A stretch of DNA of 64,000 nt from DASPSM01 sp963800135 (GCA_963800135.1 CAWCZR010000004.1:1116001-1180000), one strand, 5' to 3'. Shown: positions 35,981 to 45,916, counted from the stretch's first letter. Made by a program: numbers and translations. The notes: a model not told the origin generated them from the letters alone.

Positions 35981-36015
35981 AGCCGGATCCTATTGCTTGG
36001 ATAGAAACAAGAGAT
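35979..36015. promoter_or_regulatory. OxyR-type operator between oxyR and the peroxidase
   Basis: The spacing is ATAG (35979-35982)-N7-CTAT (35990-35993)-N7-ATAG (36001-36004)-N7-AGAT (36012-36015). This follows the published OxyR recognition pattern of four tetranucleotides (ATAG, CTAT, ATAG, CTAT) in successive major grooves, with three of the four exact. It overlaps the first two bases of the oxyR start and ends 135 bp before the peroxidase ATG, fitting autoregulation plus control of the divergent gene. Confidence 0.7.
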
Positions 36016-36149
36016 TTCACATATAGCCCGGCGGTCGCTAGCCTGCAACTTCCCGGCGGCCGCAGGCGGCGAGGGGGGTGTTCTTCCGCAACGATGCCTG
36101 CGTGTCGTCCGGATCTGGCGACGAAGAATCTGCAACGGAGGATCGAACC

Positions 36150-37566
36150 ATGAAAAAGCGCTTTATCGACAAACAGGGGAGAGCGGCCGCCGTCGTGCTG
36201 GCAGCCGCTGTCGCTTCGGGAATCGTCTGGTCGACGAGTGTCGGCGCTTACGATGACCCGCCCAGCTCGTACAGCCCGGTGGTCGTCAAGGAGACGTTCC
36301 CGCAGATCGAGCAACGGATGAAGGCCGAGAAGGCAGCCGTGATGCAGCGTCAGAAGGACCTTTTGGCCCAGCGGTACGACCTGTCCGACCACCCGTCGAG
36401 CGACACCAAAATGGGCCGGCAAAAGCCGGTCCAAGAGGGCGTCCGCGCGAAGCTGCCAAGCGGCGTCACGTGGGACGAACTTGGAGGGATGACCCCCGAT
36501 CAGATCAAAGAGAAGGACGCGTTCCCGCCCGGCTTCATGCCCCTACCCCATCCGCATCATGCCGAAGGGGGCATGGTCTTCCCCGAGGCCCACATCAAGG
36601 AAGTGCTCAAACAAGAAGGGCGCGATCTTAATCGCTTCGACCTCGAGTTCGATCTGCCGGAACACTTCCTGCCCGAGTTTCCGCCGGCCATTTATCTCAC
36701 GACGCGGCCCGACCTGGGCGACGTGTCGCAGGGCAAGCTGGTCACCATCGAAAACTTTTACGAGCTGTTCAACGGCATTTTGAATCCGAAGCAGCTGGAA
36801 GGTCTGCGGCTGCTGCTGACTCCGTTCGCCCAGCAGCAATTCAACATCACTGAAGATCGGCGCTCGGAGAAGCCGAGCCGCGGCGTCACCTGTTTCGACT
36901 GTCACGCCAACGGCCACACCAACGGGGCCACGCACCTCGTCGGCGATATTCGGCCGCAGCAATTCCGCCATCGCATTGAGACCCCCAGCCTGCGCGGCGT
37001 CAACATCGAGCGATTGTTCGGCTCGCAGCGGGCGCTCGAAGACGGTCGAGGACTTCACCGAGTTCGAGCAACGGGCCGCGTATTTCGACGGCGACCCGGT
37101 GATCGCGACCAAGAAAGGCGTCAACATCCTCGATCGTGGCAGCCAGGTCCATTTCATGGCCGAGTTCGAGGAAATTCTGGACTTCCCCCCCGCACCCAAG
37201 CTCGATTTGTTCGGCAAGCTCGATCCGACGAAGGCCTCGCAGGCCGAGCTGCGGGGACAAGACGTCTTCTTCGGCAAAGGGAAGTGCGCGGTCTGCCACG
37301 TGGCGCCGTACTACACCGACAACTTAATGCATAACCTCAAAGTCGAGCGATTCTACAAGCCCCACGACATCAACGGCGAATACGCGTCCGCGGACGGCCC
37401 GATCAAGACGTTCCCGCTGCGGGGCATCAAGGAATCGCCTCCGTACCTGCACGACGGGCGTCTGTTGACGCTCGACGACACGGTCGAATTCTTCAACCTC
37501 GTGCTCGGCACCAAGCTGACGGCCGAGGAAAAAACCGACCTGGTGGCGTTCATGAAGTGTCTCTAG
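36150..37566 (+). CDS. Di-heme cytochrome c peroxidase family protein, frameshifted
   Basis: Exported c-type cytochrome of ~470 residues related to the CcpA/MauG family, which reduces H2O2 using electrons from cytochromes. The start is ATG 36150 after a good GGAGGA site; a signal peptide covers residues ~10-34. Two heme-binding motifs are present: CFDCH (248-252) and CAVCH in the C-terminal half. The frame breaks at 37036-37039, where LFGSQRA gives way to KTVEDFTEFE in another frame; a GC pair lost from GGGCGCTCG explains it. The long N-terminal region (~35-200, MPLPHPHHAEGGMVF) is His-rich. Divergent from oxyR, so probably a member of the peroxide regulon. Confidence 0.88.
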
Positions 37567-37946
37567 TCCGAGACGATTTTCCGAAACGAAACCGCGCTTC
37601 ACAACGCGATCCCTGACGGGTGGCCCTGCGGAAGTGGGTTGGGGTCCTCATTCCTCCTTGTCCATCTCCAAGGCAGGAATGGGGACCCCTTTTTTTCTGG
37701 GCGGGGTCGTCGCGGCGCGCGTTGGCCAGGCGACGAATTGCTCAAAGAGCGGTGCCCACGAGACGTGCCCCTTGGCAGCAGAAAAATGGGCCGATTGGGC
37801 AAATTCCCCTTGTCAGAAGGGCCCGAATCGTCAAGGATACATTTATCGGATCGTGCAAACGTAGCACGAGGGACGATAAGCCGCGAAGGGGTCGGACTTG
37901 GCGAGCCGATCGAAGCGGATGGCCTTAACAGAGAGGAGGTGGTCTT

Positions 37947-37991
37947 GTGAGTTCTGAGTGTAATAGTAGCCAAAAAGGTGGTAACGCCTAA
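37947..37991 (+). CDS. Possible 14-codon small ORF
   Basis: GTG start two bases after the GGAGGTGGTC segment, which contains the Shine-Dalgarno GAGGAGGT. The product would be MSSECNSSQKGGNA (fMet from GTG). The ribosome-binding site is one of the strongest in the window, which is the only evidence. If one base is missing near 37990, the frame would continue through KAVDGLSTWAATVS to a TAA just before the anti-SD segment; indels are frequent in this sequence, so that is conceivable. Confidence 0.25.
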   Translation: MSSECNSSQKGGNA

Positions 37992-38069
37992 AGGCAGTCG
38001 ACGGGCTGTCGACTTGGGCAGCCACCGTCTCGTAAGGATCACCTCCAAAAAATCCTACGAGAACAAAAG

Positions 38070-38112
38070 AAGGCTCGGTTCCCCCAGTGGGAGCCGAGCC
38101 TTCGTTCTTTTT
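38070..38112 (+). terminator. Strong intrinsic terminator
   Basis: AAGGCTCGGTTCCC (38070-38083) pairs with GGGAGCCGAGCCTT across a 3-base loop, giving a 14-bp stem with one G-U, followed by CGTTCTTTTTG. Oriented to end a plus-strand transcript from the 37.9-kb region. Confidence 0.8.
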
Positions 38113-38171
38113 GTAGCGGGCAACCCGCCTCACGCGGCGACTTGCCCCGACGTCACCAGCGACTTCTTTCA

Positions 38172-38197
38172 CCCTCTCCCATTCCGATGGGAGAGGG
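38172..38197. repeat. 26-bp palindrome, copy 2
   Basis: Identical to 18628-18653. Here it is followed by GTTTTG and lies 48 bp past the stop of the MFS gene on the minus strand, so it might also aid termination. Confidence 0.8.
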
Positions 38198-38245
38198 TTT
38201 TGTATCCGCAGGTTCCAAAGGCAGCACCGGTTGTGCTCGGCAGCG

Positions 38246-39730
38246 CTAAATCTCCAACGGCGCTTCGACACCGCCGGTGAACTCTTCGCCGTCCATCGGC
38301 TTGCCGTGCAGGATCTCGACCTTGTAGCCGCCCTTCGCCCGGAAGTAGACGATCAGGATGAGATAGCCGAAGGCCATGAGCACGGGGACGATGGCCGTAT
38401 AGCGCAGGGCCATGCGTCCGCCAAAGAGGCGCGCGTCTTCCACAACCGACGCGTCGGCTTGCTGCTGTGCATCGAGCGTCTGATTGGCGTCCACCTTGTC
38501 GATCAGCTCGCCGACCTTCTTGCCGTCGAGGCCGGAGATCGGTTCAAAGAAGAGGAAGTGGCTCTTTTCCCCGGCGACGTATCGTTCGAACGTCGACGGG
38601 GACTTTTCCCGCAACTCCTTGGCCGCGAAATAGTCCTGCTGGTAGCCGATGCCGGGTCCGCCCAGAAGTCCGGCCGACAGCATGCCGATGCCGCCCATCG
38701 TGCCCATCGTCAGCGCGCCACCTTTGGGGAAGCGCTCGCCCACCACTCCCAGCATCGTCGGCCAGAAGAACGTTTTGCCGAGCGCGTAGGTCGTGCCCGC
38801 GACGAACACGAGGGCCGCCGCGCCGGCGTAGCTCAAGGCCGAAAGGCCGATCGCCGCCAGGCACGAACCGCAGAAGAGCAGGCCGATGGGGTTGATCCTC
38901 TCGACGATCGGGCCGGCGAAAAACCGCAGCACGAACATCAGGGTCGACATGTAGACGAAGAGCAAGAACGCCTTCCCCTTGATCACGTTGTTCATGATGT
39001 TCGTGATCCAGCTGTCGGTCCCCAGCTCGACATAGCCCACCATCGCCATCAAAACGACGAGGAACAGCAGGATCGGCGAGGCAAACTCCAAGACCATCGT
39101 GGAAAACCCGACGCCGGCGGCGCGGGCTTCCGAGAGAGGGAATTTCTGGAAGAGGATGATGGAACCGTATATGGCCGTCGGAACCAGGAAGAGGGCCATC
39201 AGGATTTCCCAACGCACCTGGTGGATGGCCGAATTCGCGCCGCAGAAGCAGTAAGCGAGCACCCCGCCCAGAACCAGGCCGCCCGGCCAGCCCGCGTGCA
39301 AGATGTTGAGGTAATGCGTCTTTTGCCGCGGGTACAACGTGGCGACGAGCGGATTGATCGCCGTTTCGCACAGTCCGTTGGCGAACGAGAACATGAACAT
39401 GCCCCAATAGAGGCAGTTGTACGTGGCGGTCTGGCCAAAGGCGGCATAGATCGGCGTGGCCGCCAGCGTCACCACGGCCGACAGCACGTGGAGCAAAAAG
39501 GCCAGCATCAAAATGGCCTTATAGCCCAAGCGATCGGTGACGGTGCTGAAGAGAATGATGGTGATGCCGCCGCCGACGAGCCCACCGCCCGTGATCGTGC
39601 CGAGCACTTGCTTCGTGAAACCGAATTGCGATTCCCAATCGGCCAGAATGGCGCCGCGCAGGGCGAAGCCCAAGCCGGCGGCAATCAGCGTCATGAAGCT
39701 GGCGAAGAAGAGGGGGCGGTTGTTGTTCAT
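38246..39730 (-). CDS. MFS transporter, FucP-like
   Basis: Major facilitator superfamily permease of 494 residues with about 12 hydrophobic segments. The N-terminal half resembles sugar:H+ symporters of the FucP type (FANGLCETAINPLVATLYPRQ, YLNILHAGWPGG), a family common in planctomycetes. A long hydrophilic loop (~370-440, including KVDANQTLDAQQQADASVV) interrupts the C-terminal half before the last helices. A carbohydrate substrate is likely but not determined. The C-terminus is cytoplasmic and acidic. Alone on its strand segment; tilS follows 214 bp upstream. Confidence 0.87.
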   Translation of the reverse strand: MNNNRPLFFASFMTLIAAGLGFALRGAILADWESQFGFTKQVLGTITGGGLVGGGITIILFSTVTDRLGYKAILMLAFLLHVLSAVVTLAATPIYAAFGQTATYNCLYWGMFMFSFANGLCETAINPLVATLYPRQKTHYLNILHAGWPGGLVLGGVLAYCFCGANSAIHQVRWEILMALFLVPTAIYGSIILFQKFPLSEARAAGVGFSTMVLEFASPILLFLVVLMAMVGYVELGTDSWITNIMNNVIKGKAFLLFVYMSTLMFVLRFFAGPIVERINPIGLLFCGSCLAAIGLSALSYAGAAALVFVAGTTYALGKTFFWPTMLGVVGERFPKGGALTMGTMGGIGMLSAGLLGGPGIGYQQDYFAAKELREKSPSTFERYVAGEKSHFLFFEPISGLDGKKVGELIDKVDANQTLDAQQQADASVVEDARLFGGRMALRYTAIVPVLMAFGYLILIVYFRAKGGYKVEILHGKPMDGEEFTGGVEAPLEI

Positions 39731-39944
39731 CGAGAGGGGACCTCAGCGCGGGAGGGTCGGAAGCGGCGATAAGACTTCGCATCGTACAACGGCTCTGGGG
39801 CGTTTTCCACGACCGAAAGCGAGTTTCGGCCGAAGAAACGAGCTTCCCCGCTAGTCGCGCCCGCTGGACTCCGAACGCCCGCAGTGGCTGATGCGAGCGA
39901 TCCGTTTGCGGCGGATTCTCTGACTCGGCGGCAGGCCGAAAGGG

Positions 39945-41069
39945 TCAGGAGCGTCGGCGAACGACGATCAATTTGCCGCGTCGCGTCGCCTCGATGTGGC
40001 CGGGCAGCGTCACTGTTCCGCCCTCTTGGATTAACCGCCAAAGTCGGTCCCAGCTCTCAAAGCCGACGGCTTGTCGCGGCCAGTTCTGCCGCTTCCACAA
40101 CAGGACGAAGGCTTCCCGGACGATATGCCGGCGCTGGCCGGCCAGCGCGTCGGCGTTTAGTCGCACGAGGTCGGCGGATTGATCTTCGAGCGACTTTTCG
40201 AGCAGTTCAGCCGCCATGTCTTCGATGGTCGCCTGCACATCGCGGAACCGTTCGGCCGTTTGCCTGACCGCGTCGAGGATTTGCGGCCCGAGAATCCGGA
40301 CCAGTTCCGGCAGAGCCTCGTTTCGAATGCGGCTCCGCGTGCGAGTTTGGTCGAAGTTGGTTTCGTCCGTCCGAAATTCCACGCCGATCGACTCGAGAAA
40401 GGCGAGCCACTGCGACCGGTAGAAAGAGGTCATCGGCCGCACGATCGTGAGCGCTGTGCCCAAGGGACGGGTCGCCGGCATGCCTTGCAGGCCAGCGAGG
40501 CCGGTACCCCGGAAGAGATGATGCAGCACCGTCTCGACCTGGTCGTCGGCCGTGTGGGCTACGGCCACGTGTGAGCAATTTGCCCCGACGGCGGCGCGCT
40601 CAAAAAACTGGTAGCGCACGTCGCGGGCGGCCTCTTCGAGATTCAAGCCCCGCTCGCGCGCATAGGCCGGCACGTCAGCCGATTCGAGCACCAGCGGAAT
40701 TTCCAGGCGCTGGCACAGCTCGGCCGTCCAAGCGGCATCTTCGGCGGAAGCGGCGCCCCGGATTCCGTGATCCAGGTGCGCGGCAACAAGCTGCAATCGT
40801 TCCTGGTCGGCGAGAGCGTGCAGGCCATGCAACAGCGCAACACTGTCCCCTCCCCCGGAGACGCCGACCAGAATTCGCCGGCCGCTTAATCCGAACGATT
40901 GGATCGATTTCGCCAGCGCGGCGAGAAAAGGCGCGGCAGCCTGCGGCTGTGCATACGCAGCCTGCCCGCGATCGTTGAGCGCAGAGATTGCCTGCTGACC
41001 ACCATCGGGATCCGTGGCGACGGAATCCGTGACGTCAGAATCTGCGAAGCCGGAATCTGTGACGTCCAT
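39945..41069 (-). CDS. tilS: tRNA(Ile)-lysidine synthase
   Basis: Modifies C34 of the CAU-anticodon tRNA-Ile to lysidine, an essential step for reading AUA. The N-type ATP pyrophosphatase P-loop is VGVSGGGDSVALLHGL (~69-84), and AAHLDHGIRGAASAEDAAW and VAHTADDQVETVLHHLFRG are the family motifs. The C-terminal substrate-binding domain is short, giving 374 residues. The first ~45 residues (repeated DSxxxDS) are not conserved, so the true start may lie nearer codon 50; no better Met is present before the P-loop. Monocistronic. Confidence 0.93.
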   Translation of the reverse strand: MDVTDSGFADSDVTDSVATDPDGGQQAISALNDRGQAAYAQPQAAAPFLAALAKSIQSFGLSGRRILVGVSGGGDSVALLHGLHALADQERLQLVAAHLDHGIRGAASAEDAAWTAELCQRLEIPLVLESADVPAYARERGLNLEEAARDVRYQFFERAAVGANCSHVAVAHTADDQVETVLHHLFRGTGLAGLQGMPATRPLGTALTIVRPMTSFYRSQWLAFLESIGVEFRTDETNFDQTRTRSRIRNEALPELVRILGPQILDAVRQTAERFRDVQATIEDMAAELLEKSLEDQSADLVRLNADALAGQRRHIVREAFVLLWKRQNWPRQAVGFESWDRLWRLIQEGGTVTLPGHIEATRRGKLIVVRRRS

Positions 41070-41739
41070 CGGTCACCAGTCGCCGAAGATGGCGCGGCCA
41101 ACAAATTGCGTAAGTTGACGTCTCGACTCGCCCTGATAGGATAAAGGACTATTGATCACTGCGCGGAATTACTTGTTTTCCGCGAAACCGAAAGATGACG
41201 TAAGCTTAATGTTGGTCGGGAGCTTTGACGTTTCCCGGAACCTCCGAGGATCACCGCGGGGGACAGCGAAGGCTCGGAGATTTCCGCTCGCCTTTCCTGA
41301 GTTGTAACACGATCAGACCCGTTGGAAAACCAAGAATGGTTAGCCGTTTCAGCAGGGCGCTCTCATTCGTCGTGCAGTTCATGCTCGGACTGACCGGCGT
41401 GGTTCGGTCTCTCCGCTCCGTCGTCTCCCGCGTTGCGCGGGGTCGGCATCGGAGCATGGCGAGGCAATCGAGGGTGGTCCCCGTTCCGTTGTGGCTCGCA
41501 CCGCTCGGCTTGCTGGGCCTGAAGCCCGCACTAGCGCCGGCCGCTGCGCCCGCCCGACACCGCGAGTCGCGCTTTGGCCCGGGTGATTGTGCCCGGCGCT
41601 TCGATTGCGCCCGGCACCATCGATGATTGGCCGTTTCAACTCGATGCCGTCCCTCCGTTGATTGCTCGTTTGCCGGTCGCCCTCGCCTGTGGGGCCGGCC
41701 CGGGTTTCGTCGCCGTTCCGATCGGAAAGCGGCGATGGC
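41070..41739. other. Divergent region between tilS and rny
   Basis: 670 bases. An open plus-strand frame at 41225-41626 encodes an Arg/Ala-rich sequence with a hydrophobic patch but no family features and unlikely codon use, so I do not call a gene. The segment 41140-41215 is the most AT-rich part (TTACTTGTTTTCCGCGAAACC) and is the best place for promoters of both genes. The long spacer may be the rny 5' leader. Confidence 0.5.
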
Positions 41740-43287
41740 ATGGGCGTAATCGATTTGGTGGTCGGGCTGATCTGTTTGGGCGCGGGTGTCGGGGCCGGCT
41801 TGCTGCTCGAGCGGGTCCGCCAGGGGGCGGGTTACCGCACTCGGGATGAAATCATCAAGCAGGCCGAGGTCGAGGCGGGCAACCTGCTCAAATCGCATGA
41901 GCTGGCCGCCAAGGAAGACCTGCTCAAACGCCGCGAATCGATGGAGCGCGAAATCCAGAATACGCGCGAAGAGCTGCGCGAAGTCGAACGCAAGCTCGAC
42001 CGCCGCGAAATCGTGCTCAACGAGCAGGTCGACGACATCCAGAAAAAGGAACGGATGCTCGAGCTGACGCAGCACAAGCTGGCCGACCGCAGCAAGGCCC
42101 TCGAAGTCCGCGAGCGCGAGCTCGAACGCATTCTCGCGGAGGAACAGGAACAGCTCTACAAGATCAGCGGACTGGATAAAAAGGCCGGCACCGAAATGCT
42201 GCTCGAGCGGCTCGAGCGGCAGCTCAAGAACGAAACCGGCGCGCTGATCCTCAGGTTCCAGAACGACCTCAAGGCCCAGTGCGACCGCCAATCGCGCGAA
42301 GTTCTGGCCATGGCGATCCAGCGCTACGCCGCGCCGCACACCTCCGAAACCACCGTCTCGACCGTCGACATTCCTAACGACGAGATGAAGGGCCGGATCA
42401 TCGGCCGCGAAGGACGCAACATCCGCGCCTTCGAGAAGGAAACGGGCGTCGACGTCATCGTCGACGACACGCCGGGCGTGGTGATCGTCTCGGCCTTCGA
42501 CAACGTCCGCCGCGAGATCGCCAAGCTGGCGATGATCAAGTTGATCCAGGACGGGCGGATTCACCCGAGCCGCATCGAAGAGGTCGTCCGCGAAACACAG
42601 AAGGAAATGAACGACCGCATCCGCCACCTCGGGCTCGAGGCGGCACAGGAAGCCGGGGCCGCCGGACTGCACGAAAAGCTCGTCGAGCTGATGGGGCGGC
42701 TCAACTTCCGCGTCAGTTACAGCCAGAACGTACGCCGGCACTCGATCGAAGTCGCCCACCTCACCGGAATGTTGGCCGAGCAGTTGGGGCTCGACGGGGC
42801 GCTCGCCCGCCGCTGCGGGTTCTTGCACGACATCGGCAAAGCCGCCGACCACGAGATGGAGGGCGGGCACCCGGCCGTCGGTGCCGAGTTGCTCAAACGC
42901 TATGGAGAGCCGCCCGAGGTCGTGCACGCGGCGCTCGGTCACCACGACGACATCCGCGTCGATCATATTTACACAGTGCTGGTCGCGGCAGCCGACGCCA
43001 TCTCCGCCGCCCGTCCCGGTGCGCGGCGCGAGACCCTGGAAAAATACGTCAGGCGGCTCGAAGAGCTGGAGTCGCTGGCTTGCGGATTCCCCGGGGTCGA
43101 GCAGGCGTACGCTGTGCAGGCCGGTCGCGAGATCCGCGTGATCGTCGACGCCAAGCAGATCAACGACCGCGAGGCGGCCAAGATGTGCCGCGACCTGGCC
43201 AAGTCGATCGAAGAGACGCTCACGTATCCGGGCGAGATCAAGGTGCAGGTGCTGCGCGAATTTCGCACGGTGGAGTTTGCGAAGTGA
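41740..43287 (+). CDS. rny: Ribonuclease Y
   Basis: Membrane-anchored endoribonuclease that starts mRNA decay. Order of parts: one N-terminal transmembrane helix (IDLVVGLICLGAGVGAGLLL), a long coiled coil (~30-180), a KH domain (GRIIGREGRNIRAFEKETGVD), and an HD domain with the metal-binding FLHDIGKAADHE. 515 residues from ATG 41740, normal for the family. A nearby ATG at 41735 is out of frame. Convergent with hemG, 63 bp apart. In a bacterium without an obvious RNase E in this window it may be the main decay enzyme (inference). Confidence 0.96.
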   Translation: MGVIDLVVGLICLGAGVGAGLLLERVRQGAGYRTRDEIIKQAEVEAGNLLKSHELAAKEDLLKRRESMEREIQNTREELREVERKLDRREIVLNEQVDDIQKKERMLELTQHKLADRSKALEVRERELERILAEEQEQLYKISGLDKKAGTEMLLERLERQLKNETGALILRFQNDLKAQCDRQSREVLAMAIQRYAAPHTSETTVSTVDIPNDEMKGRIIGREGRNIRAFEKETGVDVIVDDTPGVVIVSAFDNVRREIAKLAMIKLIQDGRIHPSRIEEVVRETQKEMNDRIRHLGLEAAQEAGAAGLHEKLVELMGRLNFRVSYSQNVRRHSIEVAHLTGMLAEQLGLDGALARRCGFLHDIGKAADHEMEGGHPAVGAELLKRYGEPPEVVHAALGHHDDIRVDHIYTVLVAAADAISAARPGARRETLEKYVRRLEELESLACGFPGVEQAYAVQAGREIRVIVDAKQINDREAAKMCRDLAKSIEETLTYPGEIKVQVLREFRTVEFAK

Positions 43288-43350
43288 TTGGCGGGCTGCG
43301 CTCTCAAACCTTCGAACCGGCAGGCTGATCCGCTGCGGCGACCGCTCGCC

Positions 43351-44846
43351 TTACGGCACGGGGACGAGCGACGAAAAAACGCGCTCGGCCGCGGCCTCGC
43401 CACTCTGCACGCAGTCGGGGACGCCCACGCCGTCGAAAGCATTCCCCGCGAGAGCCAGGCGGGGGTGGCCAGCGAGCAAGGCCCGGATGTGGGCCACTCG
43501 GTCGCGGTGCCCGACGTGATATTGCGGCATCGAACGCTCGTGCCGCGAGACCCGAGCGAAGAGCGGTTCGCCCCGCACCCCCAGGATGACGGCCAGTTCT
43601 GATTGCACCAGGCGGACCAGTTCCTCGTCGGTGCCCTGAAGAAACTCTGGCTGCAGGGCGCCGCCCACGAATGTCCGCAGCACCACCTGACCCGCCGCGC
43701 GCGGCCCGCGAACTTGCGGCTGGCAAACGAGACCGACAGAATCCGCCGCCGCTCGACGGCCGGAATCACCAGGCCCGATGCGGCGAGCGGATGCGCCACG
43801 TCGCGCTCGCGATGTCCGGTCACCACAATCGCGCTCGACGCGTATTCGATGGCGCCCAGGGCCGCGCTCAGGTTCGGGTCCGCCGTCGTCAACAGCGCGG
43901 CCGCCCGGTGGGCTGGCAGCGCGACGACCACCGCGTCGAACGGCAGGCTGCGTCCGTCTGCCGTTTCGAGCGTCCAGCCCTCGCCCGTCTCAGCCGAGTG
44001 TCGCACGGCACGGATGGCCGTCTCGCGCCGAATCGATCCGGCCGCTTCGATGCGCCGCACGAGCGCGTCGACCAGTTCCGACATCCCATTTTGAAAAGAG
44101 GCAAACATGCCGTAGCGGGCGCCGCTTTCAGGCGCGCCGCCCGGGACTGAGCCCTCTCCCGGTCGCCGTTGGCCGCGAGCGGCGCGGATCAGGCTGCCGT
44201 GCCGCCGTTCCATCTCGATGAACCGCGGCAGCGTGGACTCGAGGCTGAGTTTTTCCGGATCGGACGTGTAGATGCCGGCCACCAGCGGCTGAACGAGCCG
44301 ATCGAGGGCCTCCGATCCCAGTCGCCGCCGCACGAACGACGCCACGCTTTCGTCGCCGGTTTGTGTCCGTCGCGGCACGAGGCATTCCAGTCCGAGCCGC
44401 AATTTCCCCAGCGGACTGAAGATCGGGGAGGTGAGCACCGGCCAGATGCGGGACGGTGCCATCAGCATGAATCCGTCCGGAATCGAGACCGGTTTGCCGC
44501 GCCGCAGCACGAGCGCCTGGCGATGGGCGGCGTCGGTGGGGATCAGCCGCTCGTCGAGATGCAGACGGTGGCAGAGCTCGATCGCCGCCGGCTTGTTCGT
44601 GATGAACGAGTCGGCCCCCATTTCGACAACGCAGTCGGCGATCCGCTCGGTCCAGATCACGCCCCCCAAGCGCGGGCCAGCCTCAAATAGCTCGACCTCG
44701 ACGGTCTGCCGAGATTTTTCGGCTAGCTCGAGGGCGTGGTGCGCAGCCGCCAGTCCGCTGATACCGCCGCCGATCACCGCGAGCCGAAAGGCGCGATCGG
44801 CTCCGGTGGCGGGTTGTTCGCGGAGAGTGTGACCTTCTGGACTCAT
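43351..44846 (-). CDS. hemG: Protoporphyrinogen oxidase (oxygen-dependent), frameshifted
   Basis: FAD enzyme (HemY/PPOX type) that oxidises protoporphyrinogen IX, or coproporphyrinogen III in the coproporphyrin-dependent route, ~498 residues. The FAD motif is AVIGGGISGLAAAHHALE (~23-40), followed by GADSFITNKPAA and LVAGIYTSDPEKLSLESTLPRF fragments. The C-terminal third (LRTFVGGALQPEFLQGTDEEL ... AGNAFDGVGVPDCVQSG) is in another frame. The break is at 43690-43697 (plus strand CCCGCCGCGCGC), and one added base gives the usual FAGRAPxGQVVLR. It starts 15 bases after hemE and is the last gene of the heme operon. hemY is used for the same family. Confidence 0.9.
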
Positions 44847-44861
44847 GCAACACGACGAATT

Positions 44862-45916
44862 CTAAACGCCGTCGTTCGAGCGGGACGCTCCCATCTCGTG
44901 CACCATCGACGCCAGGGCTTTGACATTCGCAGGATCGGTCTCGGGCAGCACACCGTGACCCAGATTGAAGATATGGCCGGGGCGCCCCCCTGCTCCGTCG
45001 AGCACGGTTTTTGTCTGCGCCTTGAGCGTTGCCAGGTCAGCCTGAAGCAGGAGCGGATCGAGATTTCCCTGCACGGCCACATTGTGCCCTAGGCGCTGCC
45101 AGGCGTCGGCGAGATCCATCCGCCAATCAAGGCCGATGATCGAACCGCCAGCCTCACGCTGAAGCTCGAGGACGCCGGATTGCCGGTCAGAAAATGAATC
45201 GTCGGCACGTGCGGCGGCAAACGCGCAAACACTCGCTGGGAATATGGCAGAGCGTATCGCCGATAGTCGGCCGGCGACAAACAGCCGACCCAGCTATCAA
45301 AAATCTGTACGGCCTGGCAACCGGCCTCGATCTGTCTCTCGAGATAGCCCACGATTGAGTCGGCCAATCGCCCGAGCAGGGCAGCCCACAGCTCGGGGCA
45401 GGCGTACATGATCCGCTTGGTGCGAGCGAAGTCGCGCGAGCCGCCCCCTTCAATCGCGTACGACGCCAACGTGAACGGCGCCCCGGCGAAACCCAACAGC
45501 GGAATGTTGCCCGGTAACTGTTTGCGAACGAGCCGGACCGTGTCGTAAACGAAGCTCAGTTCATCCGGGTCGCAGAGCCGCACCCGCTGCAGGTCGTCGA
45601 GCATGCGGACCGGGTTCAAAATCTTCGGGCCGCCGCCGGCCGTGTACTCGAGCTGAAAACCCATCGGCTCGAGGATGGGCAGCAAATCGGCAAACAAGAT
45701 CGCCGCGTCGACGCCGAGCGCCTGCTGGGCGGTGAGCGTGACCTCCGCCGCCAGCTCGGGCCGCTTGCACAGCTCGAGAAACGTGACGCGATCGCGAACA
45801 CGGCGATACTCGGGCAAGTACCGGCCGGCCTGCCGCATGATCCAGACGGGCGTGGTATCCACGGGCTCGCGACGGGCGGCACGCAGAAATCGGCTGTTAT
45901 GAAGCTCGGGCGTCAT
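44862..45916 (-). CDS. hemE: Uroporphyrinogen decarboxylase, frameshifted
   Basis: Removes four carboxyl groups from uroporphyrinogen III to give coproporphyrinogen III. The N-terminal signature PVWIMRQAGRYLPEYR and the central GFAGAPFTLASYAIEGGGS are intact. The C-terminal part (GGSIIGLDWRMDLADAWQRLG, NLGHGVLPETDPANVKAL) continues in a second frame from about 45175, where one base is missing after GNPA. Corrected length is 351 residues, as expected. The start is ATG 45916, which gives the normal family N-terminus; a longer frame to 45994 is open. A REP-like palindrome (45939) lies just upstream, between hemD and hemE. Confidence 0.93.

Larger units (their letters stand above)
37931..38112 (+). 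ncRNA. Candidate structured small RNA / leader-like transcript
   Basis: The segment GGAGGTGGTC (37935-37944), a near-perfect Shine-Dalgarno, is complementary over 10 positions (one G-U) to GATCACCTCC at 38037-38046. Between them are a 14-codon ORF, a GGTGG/CCACC pairing and a GTCGAC/GTCGAC hairpin (37997-38013). A strong intrinsic terminator follows at 38070-38112. The next gene downstream lies on the opposite strand, so this is not the leader of an ordinary gene. No Rfam class is recognised by eye. It may be a small RNA, a regulated small-peptide mRNA, or a decayed element. Confidence 0.35.
37567..38245. other. Gene-poor region with a structured small transcript
   Basis: 679 bases between the peroxidase and a convergent MFS gene. 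No ordinary gene is supported. The left part (37567-37860) shows only mixed short repeats. From 37931 to 38112 there is a strong Shine-Dalgarno, a mini-ORF, a long-range complement and a terminator (listed separately). The 26-base palindrome at 38172-38197 lies at the right end. Confidence 0.6.

Noticed and set aside
38037..38046. GGATCACCTCC as the 3' end of a 16S rRNA gene
   Set aside because: Only the anti-SD end matches; the conserved upstream 16S helix sequence is absent, so there is no rRNA gene.
38231..39772. A 513-codon plus-strand frame opposite the MFS transporter
   Set aside because: Glu/Arg/His-rich complement of a membrane protein gene. The minus strand encodes a coherent 12-helix transporter, so the plus frame is a shadow.
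41225..41626. Plus-strand ORF upstream of rny with a hydrophobic patch
   Set aside because: Arg/Ala-rich, no homology features, no ribosome-binding site, and composition typical of GC-rich noncoding DNA.
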